From the NCBI GenBank assembly GCA_947652805.1, contig CANTEM010000012.1, positions 1-17,211 of the forward strand: DNA of 17,211 nucleotides, given 5' to 3'. Source of the stretch: an uncultured Clostridia bacterium (lineage in GTDB: Bacteria; Bacillota; Clostridia; Oscillospirales; CAG-272). Within the stretch, counting starts at the first letter, position 1, and each line of letters begins with the position of its first letter. Made by a program: the position numbers and the translations under genes. Below, one piece after another: positions 1 to 6,888 of this stretch. The notes under the pieces are model-generated. The model did not search any database, was not told the DNA's origin, and saw nothing but the letters and a program-made list of their open reading frames with translations.

Positions 1-11
1 AATAGGATAAT

Positions 12-650
12 TCAATACAATTGTGGTGGAAAAAAGGGAGTATTAAAAGCATTGACCCAGTACCGTGCCAGACTGCCATACTCATAATAATATCCTGCAT
101 GGATGGTTCCATCGTCATTGAACGTATTTTCAGTATAATTGATTACATCATCATTCGCATCTGTCTGACAGCTGTAGGATATTTCGCCGTCTTCATTATA
201 AGTATACTGATAACTGCCGCAGTACACATTGTCCTCATATGTGGAAAGCTTTTGCAGAATGCCGGACGCGTCGTATTCATAAATATCGGAGCATGGAATG
301 CCGTCTTCGGTATATGACCGCGCCCGGCTGCGCAGAGTAACGCCGTCGTCGCCGTATATGTAGTTCCATGTTTCCACCGGTTTGCCTGCTTCCGTAAAGG
401 TGATTGTCTGCACACTGCCGCTTGGCCAGTAATCATATTCAATTCGACTCACTTCTGCGCCGCCTTCATAGGTTATAGCAGATAAAACCTTCCCACCTGC
501 GCTGTATTTATAAGCAGTTCCGTCTGTCACTGCATCTGTCTCACTGGAGTTATTGTTGCCGGACTTGCAGGCGAACAGACCCAGACAGAAGAGAGAGAGA
601 CAAAGGAGCGCCGCCAGTGCGCGCCGGATATTTTTCAGCATTCGTATCAC
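12..650 (-). CDS. Putative lipoprotein with YD/RHS-like repeats
   Basis: Predicted exported lipoprotein of about 212 residues and unknown function. A basic N-terminus (MLKNIRRALAA) is followed by a hydrophobic stretch and a lipobox ending LFAC, then a Gly/Asn/Ser/Thr linker. The mature part is built from short units such as YEYDASGIL, YTYNEDGEI and NTFNDDGTI, the Tyr-x-Asp/Asn-x-x-Gly pattern of YD/RHS and MORN-like beta repeats. This suggests a small extracellular beta-sheet protein anchored in the membrane. The furthest start is GTG at 650, 4 nt after AAAGG; an ATG at 641 is the alternative. It lies 18 bp after the neighbouring minus-strand gene, which has the same repeat style, so the two are probably co-transcribed paralogues. 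I do not recognise a named family. Confidence 0.75.
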   Translation of the reverse strand: MIRMLKNIRRALAALLCLSLFCLGLFACKSGNNNSSETDAVTDGTAYKYSAGGKVLSAITYEGGAEVSRIEYDYWPSGSVQTITFTEAGKPVETWNYIYGDDGVTLRSRARSYTEDGIPCSDIYEYDASGILQKLSTYEDNVYCGSYQYTYNEDGEISYSCQTDANDDVINYTENTFNDDGTIHAGYYYEYGSLARYWVNAFNTPFFPPQLY

Positions 651-668
651 CGTGCCTTTCCCGGGTTT

Positions 669-1268
669 TTAATCACTGTCTCCCGCATCCGTTGTCGGAG
701 CGGAGTCAACCACTTCTCCTGCTTCATTGTATGTATAGGTAAGATCGCTGATAAGGCTGCCATCCTCATATGTGCATTTGCGTGTCATCTGCTCTGCTTC
801 GTTGTAGTATTCTTTTTCAGCATGCTCCACGCCGTCTGTGTAAGTTTTGGTAGTTTTTTTCTGCAATGTGGCAAGATCGTCATAGTAATTGTATTCAATG
901 GACTGGATCAGCTCGCCCGCTTCTTTTTTCACATACTTGGTTGGATTTTTCAGGGCATTGTGATTGGTCTGTTCAAATCCTGTCTGCTGGTTATCCTTGT
1001 CATAATATACAATGCAGGTGTAGTCGTCCATGTATACATAATCTGTGCTCCCTTGGAGCACATCGTTGTCGTAATAGATGATCTTGGAGATTTGTCCGTC
1101 CTCGTTGTATCTGTATTCAATATTCTCATGTATGGTATCTGTTGGCTTTTCTGTTTGCTCCGGCTGCTGCGGTGTATCGTCCAGAAGCAGAAGAACAGTG
1201 CAGGTTATAGCTGCGGCGATCAAAAGTGCAGCTGTGACAATCAAAACGATCAGCGTGCTTTTTTTCAT
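669..1268 (-). CDS. Membrane-anchored protein with YD-like repeats
   Basis: Predicted 199-residue exported protein of unknown function. The N-terminus (MKKSTLIVLIVTAALL) is one hydrophobic helix of about 22 residues. The Cys near its end (AITC) is a poor lipobox, so an uncleaved anchor is likelier than a lipoprotein. An acidic, Pro/Gln/Thr-rich linker follows, then repeats such as EYRYNEDGQI, EYNYYDDLA and YTYNEAGEV. The frame stays open upstream to 1469, but that extension crosses a consensus promoter. The ATG at 1268, 13 nt after AGAAAGG, gives a proper export signal; an ATG at 1280 is only 1 nt from the same site. It is the first gene of a two-gene unit with the similar protein at 12-650. 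Function cannot be assigned. Confidence 0.72.
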   Translation of the reverse strand: MKKSTLIVLIVTAALLIAAAITCTVLLLLDDTPQQPEQTEKPTDTIHENIEYRYNEDGQISKIIYYDNDVLQGSTDYVYMDDYTCIVYYDKDNQQTGFEQTNHNALKNPTKYVKKEAGELIQSIEYNYYDDLATLQKKTTKTYTDGVEHAEKEYYNEAEQMTRKCTYEDGSLISDLTYTYNEAGEVVDSAPTTDAGDSD

Positions 1269-1353
1269 TTGAAGAACCATACCTTTCTTTGCATTTGTGA
1301 CGCATCCTTTCACTGGAAAGGACAGATTCGCTACGAATAGCTGTTTTGAGGTT

Positions 1354-1382
1354 ATTATACCTTGTACGTTGCCTTTTGTCAA
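1354..1382 (-). promoter_or_regulatory. Consensus sigma-A promoter for the repeat-protein pair
   Basis: Read on the minus strand, TTGACA (1377-1382) and TATAAT (1354-1359) are separated by exactly 17 nt, a perfect vegetative promoter. Transcription should begin near 1347, giving a leader of about 79 nt before the ATG at 1268. The leader holds two small inverted repeats: CCTTTC/GAAAGG around a 4-nt loop at 1306-1321, and ATTCG/CGAAT at 1326-1338. They may be minor structure only. Confidence 0.8.
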
Positions 1383-1581
1383 TGGAAGCCTTTCGGGAAT
1401 ATGATGATATCGGGGCACGGAATAGGCAGTCCCGGTAAGGAGAAATCCCCTTTTTTTAGAGGACTTCAAAAAATAAATTTTTGCAGGAACTTTTTCTCTG
1501 TTTCATGATTAAAACCGTGTCCTATGCGGAAATACTAAAAACAGAAATGCAAGGAAGTTTATGATAACGGAGAGTGATAAC

Positions 1582-1974
1582 GTGACAGTCAAACGCGGTG
1601 ATATATATTATGCAGATCTCAGCCCGGTCGTGGGCAGTGAGCAGGGCGGACTCCGTCCTGTACTGATTGTGCAGAATGATGTGGGAAACAAATACAGTCC
1701 TACTGTAATTGCCGCTGCGATTACCAGCAAGCTTGGCAAAACCAGATTGCCCACGCATATAGATGTGTATGCGGAAAAGGTGGGGCTGCAGCGGGATTCA
1801 GTGGTTCTGCTGGAGCAGATCCGTACCATTGACAAACGCAGACTGAAGGAAAAAATGGGGCATCTGGACGATCATATGATGCAGGCTGTAGACGAGGCAA
1901 TTACCGTAAGCTTCGGGCTGAATATAAATAACGGGGTGGGAACCGTTGCTGCTCCTGTTGAAATTACAGGATAA
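1582..1974 (+). CDS. mazF: MazF/EndoAI-family toxin endoribonuclease
   Basis: Sequence-specific mRNA endoribonuclease of the MazF/PemK family, closest in pattern to B. subtilis EndoAI (NdoA). Hallmarks are KRGDIYYADLSPVVGSEQGG, RPVLIVQND, AAITSK, HLDDHMM and the LLEQIRTIDK stretch. Starting at the GTG at 1582, preceded by GGAGAG, the catalytic Arg25 and Thr48 fall at the same numbers as in EndoAI as I recall its sequence. The upstream in-frame ATG at 1561, preceded by AAGGAAG, would add seven residues. The protein is 130 residues against 116 for EndoAI; the extra length is a C-terminal tail ending VEITG. No antitoxin gene precedes it, since the next upstream gene is divergent. I could not find a convincing promoter. 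It ends at a strong terminator. Confidence 0.93.
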   Translation: MTVKRGDIYYADLSPVVGSEQGGLRPVLIVQNDVGNKYSPTVIAAAITSKLGKTRLPTHIDVYAEKVGLQRDSVVLLEQIRTIDKRRLKEKMGHLDDHMMQAVDEAITVSFGLNINNGVGTVAAPVEITG

Positions 1975-1991
1975 CGGAGTTCGCCGCATAG

Positions 1992-2025
1992 AAAAAGGAC
2001 GCATCCTTTCGATGCGTCCTTTTTT
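1992..2025. terminator. Bidirectional rho-independent terminator
   Basis: GGACGCATC (1997-2005) pairs perfectly with GATGCGTCC (2011-2019) around a 5-nt loop. Five A precede the stem and six T follow, so it can stop transcription on both strands. It sits between the convergent mazF and lipoprotein genes. Confidence 0.93.
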
Positions 2026-2034
2026 GTCTGCTGC

Positions 2035-2571
2035 TCATGCGTCTGTCTGCACATAGGACAGAATGGAAAACGTAATTGATTTACCGTCAGTGACAGCGGA
2101 AATGTTTGTAGGAATTCCCTCTGCATCTGTGGTAATATCCCAGGCATTCTGTCCGTCAGACAGCTTGATCACTGTTTTTCCATCTTCCCCTTTTTGTATT
2201 TCCGTGATGTTTTTTTCGTCCAATTCAAACAGCGCAGCCGGTGCTAATAAAGCTCCTGCTCCTTCCTTTGTGAGCGGAATTTCTACCGTGTCATAGACTG
2301 CAAAAACATCTTCCCCCCGCAGACGGAACATCATTCCTTCCATTTCCTCCGGCGAGATGAAGGACAAAGTGACATCCCGCACCCCTGCATCATCCGTCCG
2401 CCCCAGAGAAAGCGTTATAGTATAAAAGTATCCTTCCAGCTGTACTTCGCCGCGGATTTCAGCCGGCCCCTCCTGATACCAGAGTACCGCATCGTTTGTC
2501 TCTGTTTTGTTGCATGCGCACAGAAGCAGCACTGCCAGCAGTAACATAAAATAGACATTCCATTTTTTCAT
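2035..2571 (-). CDS. Putative small lipoprotein, unknown function
   Basis: Predicted exported lipoprotein of 178 residues. It starts MKKWNVYFMLLLAVLLL and has a lipobox-like LCAC followed by an acidic/polar linker (NKTETND). The rest is a compact, mostly beta-type domain with alternating short strands (GEVQLEGYFYTITLSL; GKTVIKLSDGQNAWDITTD) ending near the stop. This recalls general substrate- or polymer-binding lipoproteins of clostridia, but I recognise no family. The ATG at 2571 fits the signal peptide, with GGGGG about 7 nt upstream. An in-frame ATG at 2586, with AGGA 4 nt upstream, is equally possible and would add MRGYF. Both candidate ribosome-binding sites lie inside a hairpin (2577-2614). 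It follows the membrane-protein gene at 2638-3201 by 66 bp and converges on mazF. Confidence 0.75.
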   Translation of the reverse strand: MKKWNVYFMLLLAVLLLCACNKTETNDAVLWYQEGPAEIRGEVQLEGYFYTITLSLGRTDDAGVRDVTLSFISPEEMEGMMFRLRGEDVFAVYDTVEIPLTKEGAGALLAPAALFELDEKNITEIQKGEDGKTVIKLSDGQNAWDITTDAEGIPTNISAVTDGKSITFSILSYVQTDA

Positions 2572-2576
2572 AAAAT

Positions 2577-2614
2577 ACCCCCGCATACATTCCTAAAAGA
2601 ATCTATGCGGGGGT
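2577..2614 (-). promoter_or_regulatory. Long hairpin covering the lipoprotein start region
   Basis: An 11-bp perfect stem (ACCCCCGCATA at 2577-2587 with 2604-2614), one C/C mismatch, then a 4-bp ATTC/GAAT stem and a 6-nt loop. On the minus-strand transcript the 3' arm contains GGGGG just before the ATG at 2571, and the loop side contains AGGA before the ATG at 2586. It is followed by TATTTTAT. It may terminate the upstream gene at 2638-3201, or hide the ribosome-binding site of the downstream gene. Confidence 0.75.
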
Positions 2615-2637
2615 GCTGCATATTTAGAACAACCGAA

Positions 2638-3201
2638 TCAATAATGGAGGGTGTCTACAGTAACGGTATTTTCTTTATTATACTTTGTAAAAATCTTCAG
2701 CGCTTTGTTGGTGCACTGGAACAGAATCTGATGCTTCTCGCCCTTTTCATCAAATACTGCAAAATATACATCCTCTTTCTGCTTTACACTCTTGCGGCAG
2801 TCATAGGTCTTTGCAATTGTAGGAAATTTGCTTGTGTATTCAGATGTGTAAGGGGCAATCAGCTCCATTTCCTTGATTTTCTTTGTAAGGATGGGAGAGC
2901 GCTTCTTGCCGCCGTAAATCTTCGTGAACTGCAAGTCTCCGGAAGCGGTGGTGTATTCGTATTCAATGTTGACAAAAGGCCAGGTGAAGTACCAGGTAAG
3001 AGCAGAAATGAGTGCGCTGAGACATCCAAGCCACCAGCTTGCCACTACCATAATTACTGCTATGATTCCGATGTAAAGGAGAATCAGTCCGATTTTTGCC
3101 AGAATCAGCATGCCTTCCGTCTTTTTCTTTACGGTAAATTCAGTGTAGTTGATAGAATGCGTGGCGCGGTCGATTTCAGCGCCGTCATGATATGTAGCCA
3201 T
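2638..3201 (-). CDS. Two-helix membrane protein, unknown function
   Basis: Predicted 187-residue integral membrane protein. A short polar N-terminus (MATYHDGAEIDRATHSINYT) precedes two adjacent hydrophobic segments (about residues 30-50 and 52-72, containing LIGIIAVIMVV-like and SALISALTWYF-like sequence). A cytoplasmic or surface domain follows with EYEYTTASGDLQFTKIYGGKKR, PILTKKIKEMELIAPY and a basic, Tyr-rich end. This layout resembles small clostridial DUF membrane proteins (possibly DUF6106, from memory and unverified). The frame is open much further upstream, to 4251, but that part is antisense to addB. The ATG at 3201 has AGGA 6 nt upstream and a promoter at 3256-3284. It is divergent from addB and 66 bp ahead of the lipoprotein gene. 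Confidence 0.78.
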   Translation of the reverse strand: MATYHDGAEIDRATHSINYTEFTVKKKTEGMLILAKIGLILLYIGIIAVIMVVASWWLGCLSALISALTWYFTWPFVNIEYEYTTASGDLQFTKIYGGKKRSPILTKKIKEMELIAPYTSEYTSKFPTIAKTYDCRKSVKQKEDVYFAVFDEKGEKHQILFQCTNKALKIFTKYNKENTVTVDTLHY

Positions 3202-3207
3202 TGGTAT

Positions 3208-3233
3208 TCCTACGTGCCGGAGCACGTCCTCCT
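3208..3233 (-). promoter_or_regulatory. Split ribosome-binding region with hairpin
   Basis: On the minus strand a full AGGAGG (3228-3233) is followed directly by the hairpin ACGTGC/GCACGT with a 4-nt loop (3212-3227), then directly by AGGA (3208-3211), 6 nt before the ATG at 3201. AGGAGG alone is too far from the ATG, and the GTG right after it is too close to be a good start. Folding of the hairpin would stack the two purine tracts together. Confidence 0.55.
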
Positions 3234-3255
3234 TTTTGCAATTTTCATAAGTAGC

Positions 3256-3284
3256 AGTATAGCATAAAATACGTATATTTGCAA
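3256..3284 (-). promoter_or_regulatory. Sigma-A promoter for the membrane-protein gene
   Basis: On the minus strand TTGCAA (3279-3284), 17 nt spacer, TATACT (3256-3261). The predicted start near 3249 leaves a leader of about 48 nt. It is divergent from, and 41 bp away from, the addB promoter. Confidence 0.7.
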
Positions 3285-3325
3285 GATGAAATCGTAAAAA
3301 TTTTGCGATCCTTTCCGGTACGCTG

Positions 3326-3354
3326 TTGATTCGGACGCGTATATATTGTATAAT
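3326..3354 (+). promoter_or_regulatory. Sigma-A promoter for addB
   Basis: TTGATT (3326-3331), 17 nt spacer, TATAAT (3349-3354). Transcription should begin near 3361, about 27 nt before the addB ATG and just ahead of its AGGGGAGG ribosome-binding site. Confidence 0.8.
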
Positions 3355-3387
3355 TACATTAAGTATATGAGCAGGGGAGGCAGACGG

Positions 3388-6300
3388 ATGACAGAACTGG
3401 TTTTCGGACTTTCGGCAAAAGAAAAAAGTGCATATGTTCTGGAAAAGATCCGTCTTTCTCTGAAACAGAACCGCCGCGCTTTTCTCATCGTTCCCGAACA
3501 GCAAGCGCTTGTGTGGGATCGGCGGTGCGCCTGTGCGCTGCCTGCTCGGGCTATGATGCAAATGGAAATTGTCAGCTTCACCCGCCTTGCAGACAGCGTT
3601 TTCCGTCGGTTCGGCGGTGTGGCAAAGCATTATATCACAGACGCAAAGAAAACCCTCGTTATGTGGAACGCCCTGCTTTCTCTCCGGGATAGTCTCCGTA
3701 TGTATAAACGGGAAGAGCGGGAAGACCGGTATGTTCCCCTGCTGCTGCGTGCAGTAAATGAGTTGAAGGCGTATTCTGTGACCCCTGCGATGCTGGAGGA
3801 AGCAGCAGAACAATTGGAGGAGACCGGCGAACGCGCCGCATTGCGGGATAAGCTGCTGGATCTTTCCGCCATATTTGCAGCCTACGATACCCTGCTCCAT
3901 GCAGTTTACGACGATCCCCAGGAGATTCCCGACGCATTGATACAGACCCTGCAAAATCATAATTTCTTTTCCGGCTGCGATGTGTATATTGATTCTTTTT
4001 ATACCCTTACGCCCAAGGAAATGCATATTACAGAGCAGATTCTCCGGCAGGCGGAGGATTTCACCATGACCTTTGCCTGCCCCCGGGAGGAAGATACAAA
4101 GGGCGGAGAACTGCATTTTGCGCATATCCGAACCTTTGCCCATGATATGGCACGGCTGTGCGCCCGGTGCGGGCGAGAAGTGCATAGCCGGGAAATCGGC
4201 TGCACCGCGTCCGGCCCGCTGGGCGTTCTTGCCCGCAGTCTGTGGGATCATACGGCGCAGCCCTACGAAGGAAACGCCGATAATGTAGAAATCATCCGGT
4301 GCGGGGATGTATACGATGAAGCATACGCAGCCGGCGCAGTCATTCAGCGTCTGATTCGCAGCGGCGCACGCTATGGGGATATTGCTGTAGTAGCGGCAGA
4401 TATGGAGCAGCGCCGCAGCATTACCGATATGATCCTTACCGATTTGGAAATCCCCGTGTATTTTTCCGGAAAGAAAACGGCTGTGATGCAGCCGGCGGTT
4501 CGCCTGCTGCTTACGGCTACTTCTGTAGTAGCGGGAGGCTGGCGGCGGGAAGATGTGGTTTCCTGCGCCAAAACAGGCCTCACTGGAGTCAGTCCGGACT
4601 GCTGCGATGCATTGGAGCAGTATGCGGAAAAATGGCGGATCCGGGGCAGACGGATGTTCTGCAATCCGGATGGCTGGAGCATGAATCCGGATGGATATAC
4701 GGAAACAGTCAGCTCGTGGGGACAGGAACAGCTTGCTATGGCGAACCGGGCAAGGGAGCAGCTTGCGCCGGTGCTGGACGCCTTTGCAGATGCGTTTCCC
4801 GGCTGTGCTGCGTCCGTTTGTGCCGCCGCGTACCGTCTCTTGTGTGACTTTGACGTGTATACGCGTCTACAGGAAGAAGCGGATCGACTGGAACGCTGCG
4901 GAGATGCCGCGGCAGCCCAGGAGGTTCGTCAGGTATGGACGGTTCTATGCGATATTTTGGATACGGTTGCAGAGGGCGCCCAGGCGGACAGTCAGACCGG
5001 CGGCGGAGAGATGGATGCGGCTCGGTTTGGCGGATTGCTCCGGCGTACGGCAGAGGCATGTCAAATCGGAACGATTCCGGACGGTGTGGATCGGGTGGTA
5101 CTGGGCAGCGCGGACAGCATCCGACTGGATAACGTGCATCATGTGATTCTGCTTGGTGCAGTATATGGAGAATTTCCCGCTGTGCCCTCTGATAACGGCT
5201 TTTTCGGCGCTTTGGATAAGGAGACCCTTTCCAGCCTTGGAATTGCACTTTCCCCCGACGCTGTAGCGCGGCAGGGGGAAGCCCTGTTCCATTTTTACCG
5301 ATCTGTCTGCGCACCGGATGAAACCCTTACTGTGATGATCCCCTGCATGGATGGCACATGGCATCCTTCTTCCGGCGCTGCGCGGATCATGGAACTTTTG
5401 CCGGGAGCAAAAATGACGGATCTCACAAAGCCGGACCCCCTTGTCATGGTTTGGTCGGAGCATGCGGGACGGCGACTGCTTCCCATCCTTTTGGATACCC
5501 CCCAGGGGGAGGCGTTGGAAGCAGTTCTGGGGGATGAGTCAATCCCCCAGGGCAGCTTGTCCGCAGACGGAGACAGCGTTAGCGGTGATACGGCGCAGGC
5601 ACTGTTCGGTGGGGATCTTTCCATGACACAGTCCCGGCTGGAACTGTTCGGCGATTGTCCTTTTTCCTATTATTGCCGGTATGTGCTCCGGTTGGACGAG
5701 GGGCGGACAGCAGAGATCCGCCCGGTGGATGTGGGCAATTTTGTACATAAGATTTTAGAAGATTTCATGCGTGAATCCGCTATGGAGGGATTTCCTATCC
5801 CTCAGGAAACCATCATCAGCCGTTCGGATCGCCTGATACGCCGGTATATAGCATCAGTCAGTCAGGGAGCTCCAACCAGCCGGCGTACAGAGTATCTGTT
5901 CCGCAGACTACAGCGGAGCGTGGTTTTATACGGGGAGTCTCTCAGCGAGGAATTCGGACAGGCGGAGTTTGTGCCCTATGCCTTTGAATTGCCGGTGGGA
6001 TTTGACGAAACCCTTCCCGCATTGCGTATTCCTCTGGAGGGGGGAGACGCTATGACTATGCGGGGGATCGTAGACAGACTGGACATTCTGCGCCGGGACG
6101 GAAAGGTCTATGTCCGGGTGGCGGATTATAAAACAGGCAGTAAGAACTTTTCTTTGAAGGAAGTGTTGGAGGGACACAATGTGCAGCTACTGCTGTATTT
6201 GTTTTCCATATGCTCCAGCGAGGGCAGCTCTTTTTATCAAAAGCTTGCGTCGGCGGGAGAAAAACTCGTCCCGGCGGGGGCAGTGTATTTCAGCGCCCGC

Positions 6301-6660
6301 CCTGGGGATGCATCTTCCCCGGTTCCGCTGGATCGGGAAGCAGCCGGACAGGAAGCACGGAAAAGCATTTCCCGCCGGGGGATCATCCTACAGGACGACG
6401 GGGTAATCCGTGCCATGGACAAGGATGTGTCCGGTAAGTATATCCCGGTTACGGTAAATCGGGACGGAAGCTATTCCAAAAGCAGCAGTCTTGCGACGGA
6501 AGAAGCCTTTCAGGATATATACCGGGGGCTGACTGCCGCGCTCCAAAAAGCGGGCAACCGGGTAAAAAGCGGACAGGCATGCTCCCGGCCCATTCGGCGG
6601 GGAAGCAGGATGCCCTGCGACAGCTGCCCTATGAGGGCGGTGTGCAGACATATGGAATAA
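3388..6660 (+). CDS. addB: ATP-dependent helicase/nuclease subunit B (AddB)
   Basis: AddB subunit of the AddAB enzyme, which resects double-strand breaks for RecA-dependent repair. The 1,090 residues are close to the usual size of about 1,150. The N-terminal helicase-like domain keeps the family pattern (FLIVPEQQALVW, YIDSFYTLTPKE), but the Walker A position reads GLSAKEKS (residues 7-14), lacking the second Gly of GxxxxGK[ST]. The C-terminal RecB-type nuclease is intact, with GIVDRLD (D896), ADYKTG (D913, K915) and Q933. Four cysteines, C757 (GDCPFSYYC) and C1077-x2-C1080-x5-C1086, match the iron-sulfur cluster spacing of AddB. The ATG at 3388, 7 nt after AGGGGAGG, is preferred over in-frame ATGs at 3346 and 3367. 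It is followed, after a 228-bp gap holding a repeat remnant, by addA. Confidence 0.95.
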   Translation: MTELVFGLSAKEKSAYVLEKIRLSLKQNRRAFLIVPEQQALVWDRRCACALPARAMMQMEIVSFTRLADSVFRRFGGVAKHYITDAKKTLVMWNALLSLRDSLRMYKREEREDRYVPLLLRAVNELKAYSVTPAMLEEAAEQLEETGERAALRDKLLDLSAIFAAYDTLLHAVYDDPQEIPDALIQTLQNHNFFSGCDVYIDSFYTLTPKEMHITEQILRQAEDFTMTFACPREEDTKGGELHFAHIRTFAHDMARLCARCGREVHSREIGCTASGPLGVLARSLWDHTAQPYEGNADNVEIIRCGDVYDEAYAAGAVIQRLIRSGARYGDIAVVAADMEQRRSITDMILTDLEIPVYFSGKKTAVMQPAVRLLLTATSVVAGGWRREDVVSCAKTGLTGVSPDCCDALEQYAEKWRIRGRRMFCNPDGWSMNPDGYTETVSSWGQEQLAMANRAREQLAPVLDAFADAFPGCAASVCAAAYRLLCDFDVYTRLQEEADRLERCGDAAAAQEVRQVWTVLCDILDTVAEGAQADSQTGGGEMDAARFGGLLRRTAEACQIGTIPDGVDRVVLGSADSIRLDNVHHVILLGAVYGEFPAVPSDNGFFGALDKETLSSLGIALSPDAVARQGEALFHFYRSVCAPDETLTVMIPCMDGTWHPSSGAARIMELLPGAKMTDLTKPDPLVMVWSEHAGRRLLPILLDTPQGEALEAVLGDESIPQGSLSADGDSVSGDTAQALFGGDLSMTQSRLELFGDCPFSYYCRYVLRLDEGRTAEIRPVDVGNFVHKILEDFMRESAMEGFPIPQETIISRSDRLIRRYIASVSQGAPTSRRTEYLFRRLQRSVVLYGESLSEEFGQAEFVPYAFELPVGFDETLPALRIPLEGGDAMTMRGIVDRLDILRRDGKVYVRVADYKTGSKNFSLKEVLEGHNVQLLLYLFSICSSEGSSFYQKLASAGEKLVPAGAVYFSARPGDASSPVPLDREAAGQEARKSISRRGIILQDDGVIRAMDKDVSGKYIPVTVNRDGSYSKSSSLATEEAFQDIYRGLTAALQKAGNRVKSGQACSRPIRRGSRMPCDSCPMRAVCRHME

Positions 6661-6691
6661 GATATAATTTGGTATGGCTCCATAGAGGCTG

Positions 6692-6845
6692 GCTCTGTAC
6701 AGCACAAAAAGGCTCCCTTGTGCTGGTGTGCTGGAACCGCGTAGCAAAAACTCCAAGAGGCCCCCTTTGCACAAGGGGGGCTTGAGGTGATCGAAACTTA
6801 AAGCTTTGCTACGCAAACTCCAGCATAAGGGAGGCTTGAGTATGG
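6692..6845. repeat. Degenerate copy (A) of the intergenic palindromic repeat
   Basis: The 228-bp gap between addB and addA is largely repeat-derived. It has the left-end motif AAAAAGGCTCCCTTGTG (6706-6722) and the right-end hairpin CCCCCTT/AAGGGGG with loop TGCAC (6761-6779). The middle and hairpin modules seen in copies B and C are missing. The flanking segments GGCTGGCTCTG and GTGCTGGAACCGCG appear in inverted orientation near copy B. No promoter or gene was seen in this gap. Confidence 0.75.
6781..6821. repeat. Tail module of palindromic repeat, copy A
   Basis: Begins CTTGAGGTGATCGAAACTTA and matches the tail of copy C (12061-12101) at 35 of 41 positions. It contains the small hairpin TTTGC-TAC-GCAAA, and a second GGGAGGCTTGAG follows at 6829-6840. 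Confidence 0.8.
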
Positions 6846-6888
6846 TTGCAGAAATAAAAATCAAAATTCACAGAAAGGCGGATAAAAA

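Noticed and set aside
1382..1438. 18-codon ORF upstream of mazF considered as a possible antitoxin
   Set aside because: Too short, no ribosome-binding site, overlaps the divergent promoter, and unlike known MazE/EndoAI antitoxins.
3202..4251. Upstream extension (about 350 codons) of the minus-strand membrane-protein frame
   Set aside because: It runs antisense through the addB start and through two good promoters, and its translation is Cys/His-rich without any domain pattern. The real start is the ATG at 3201.
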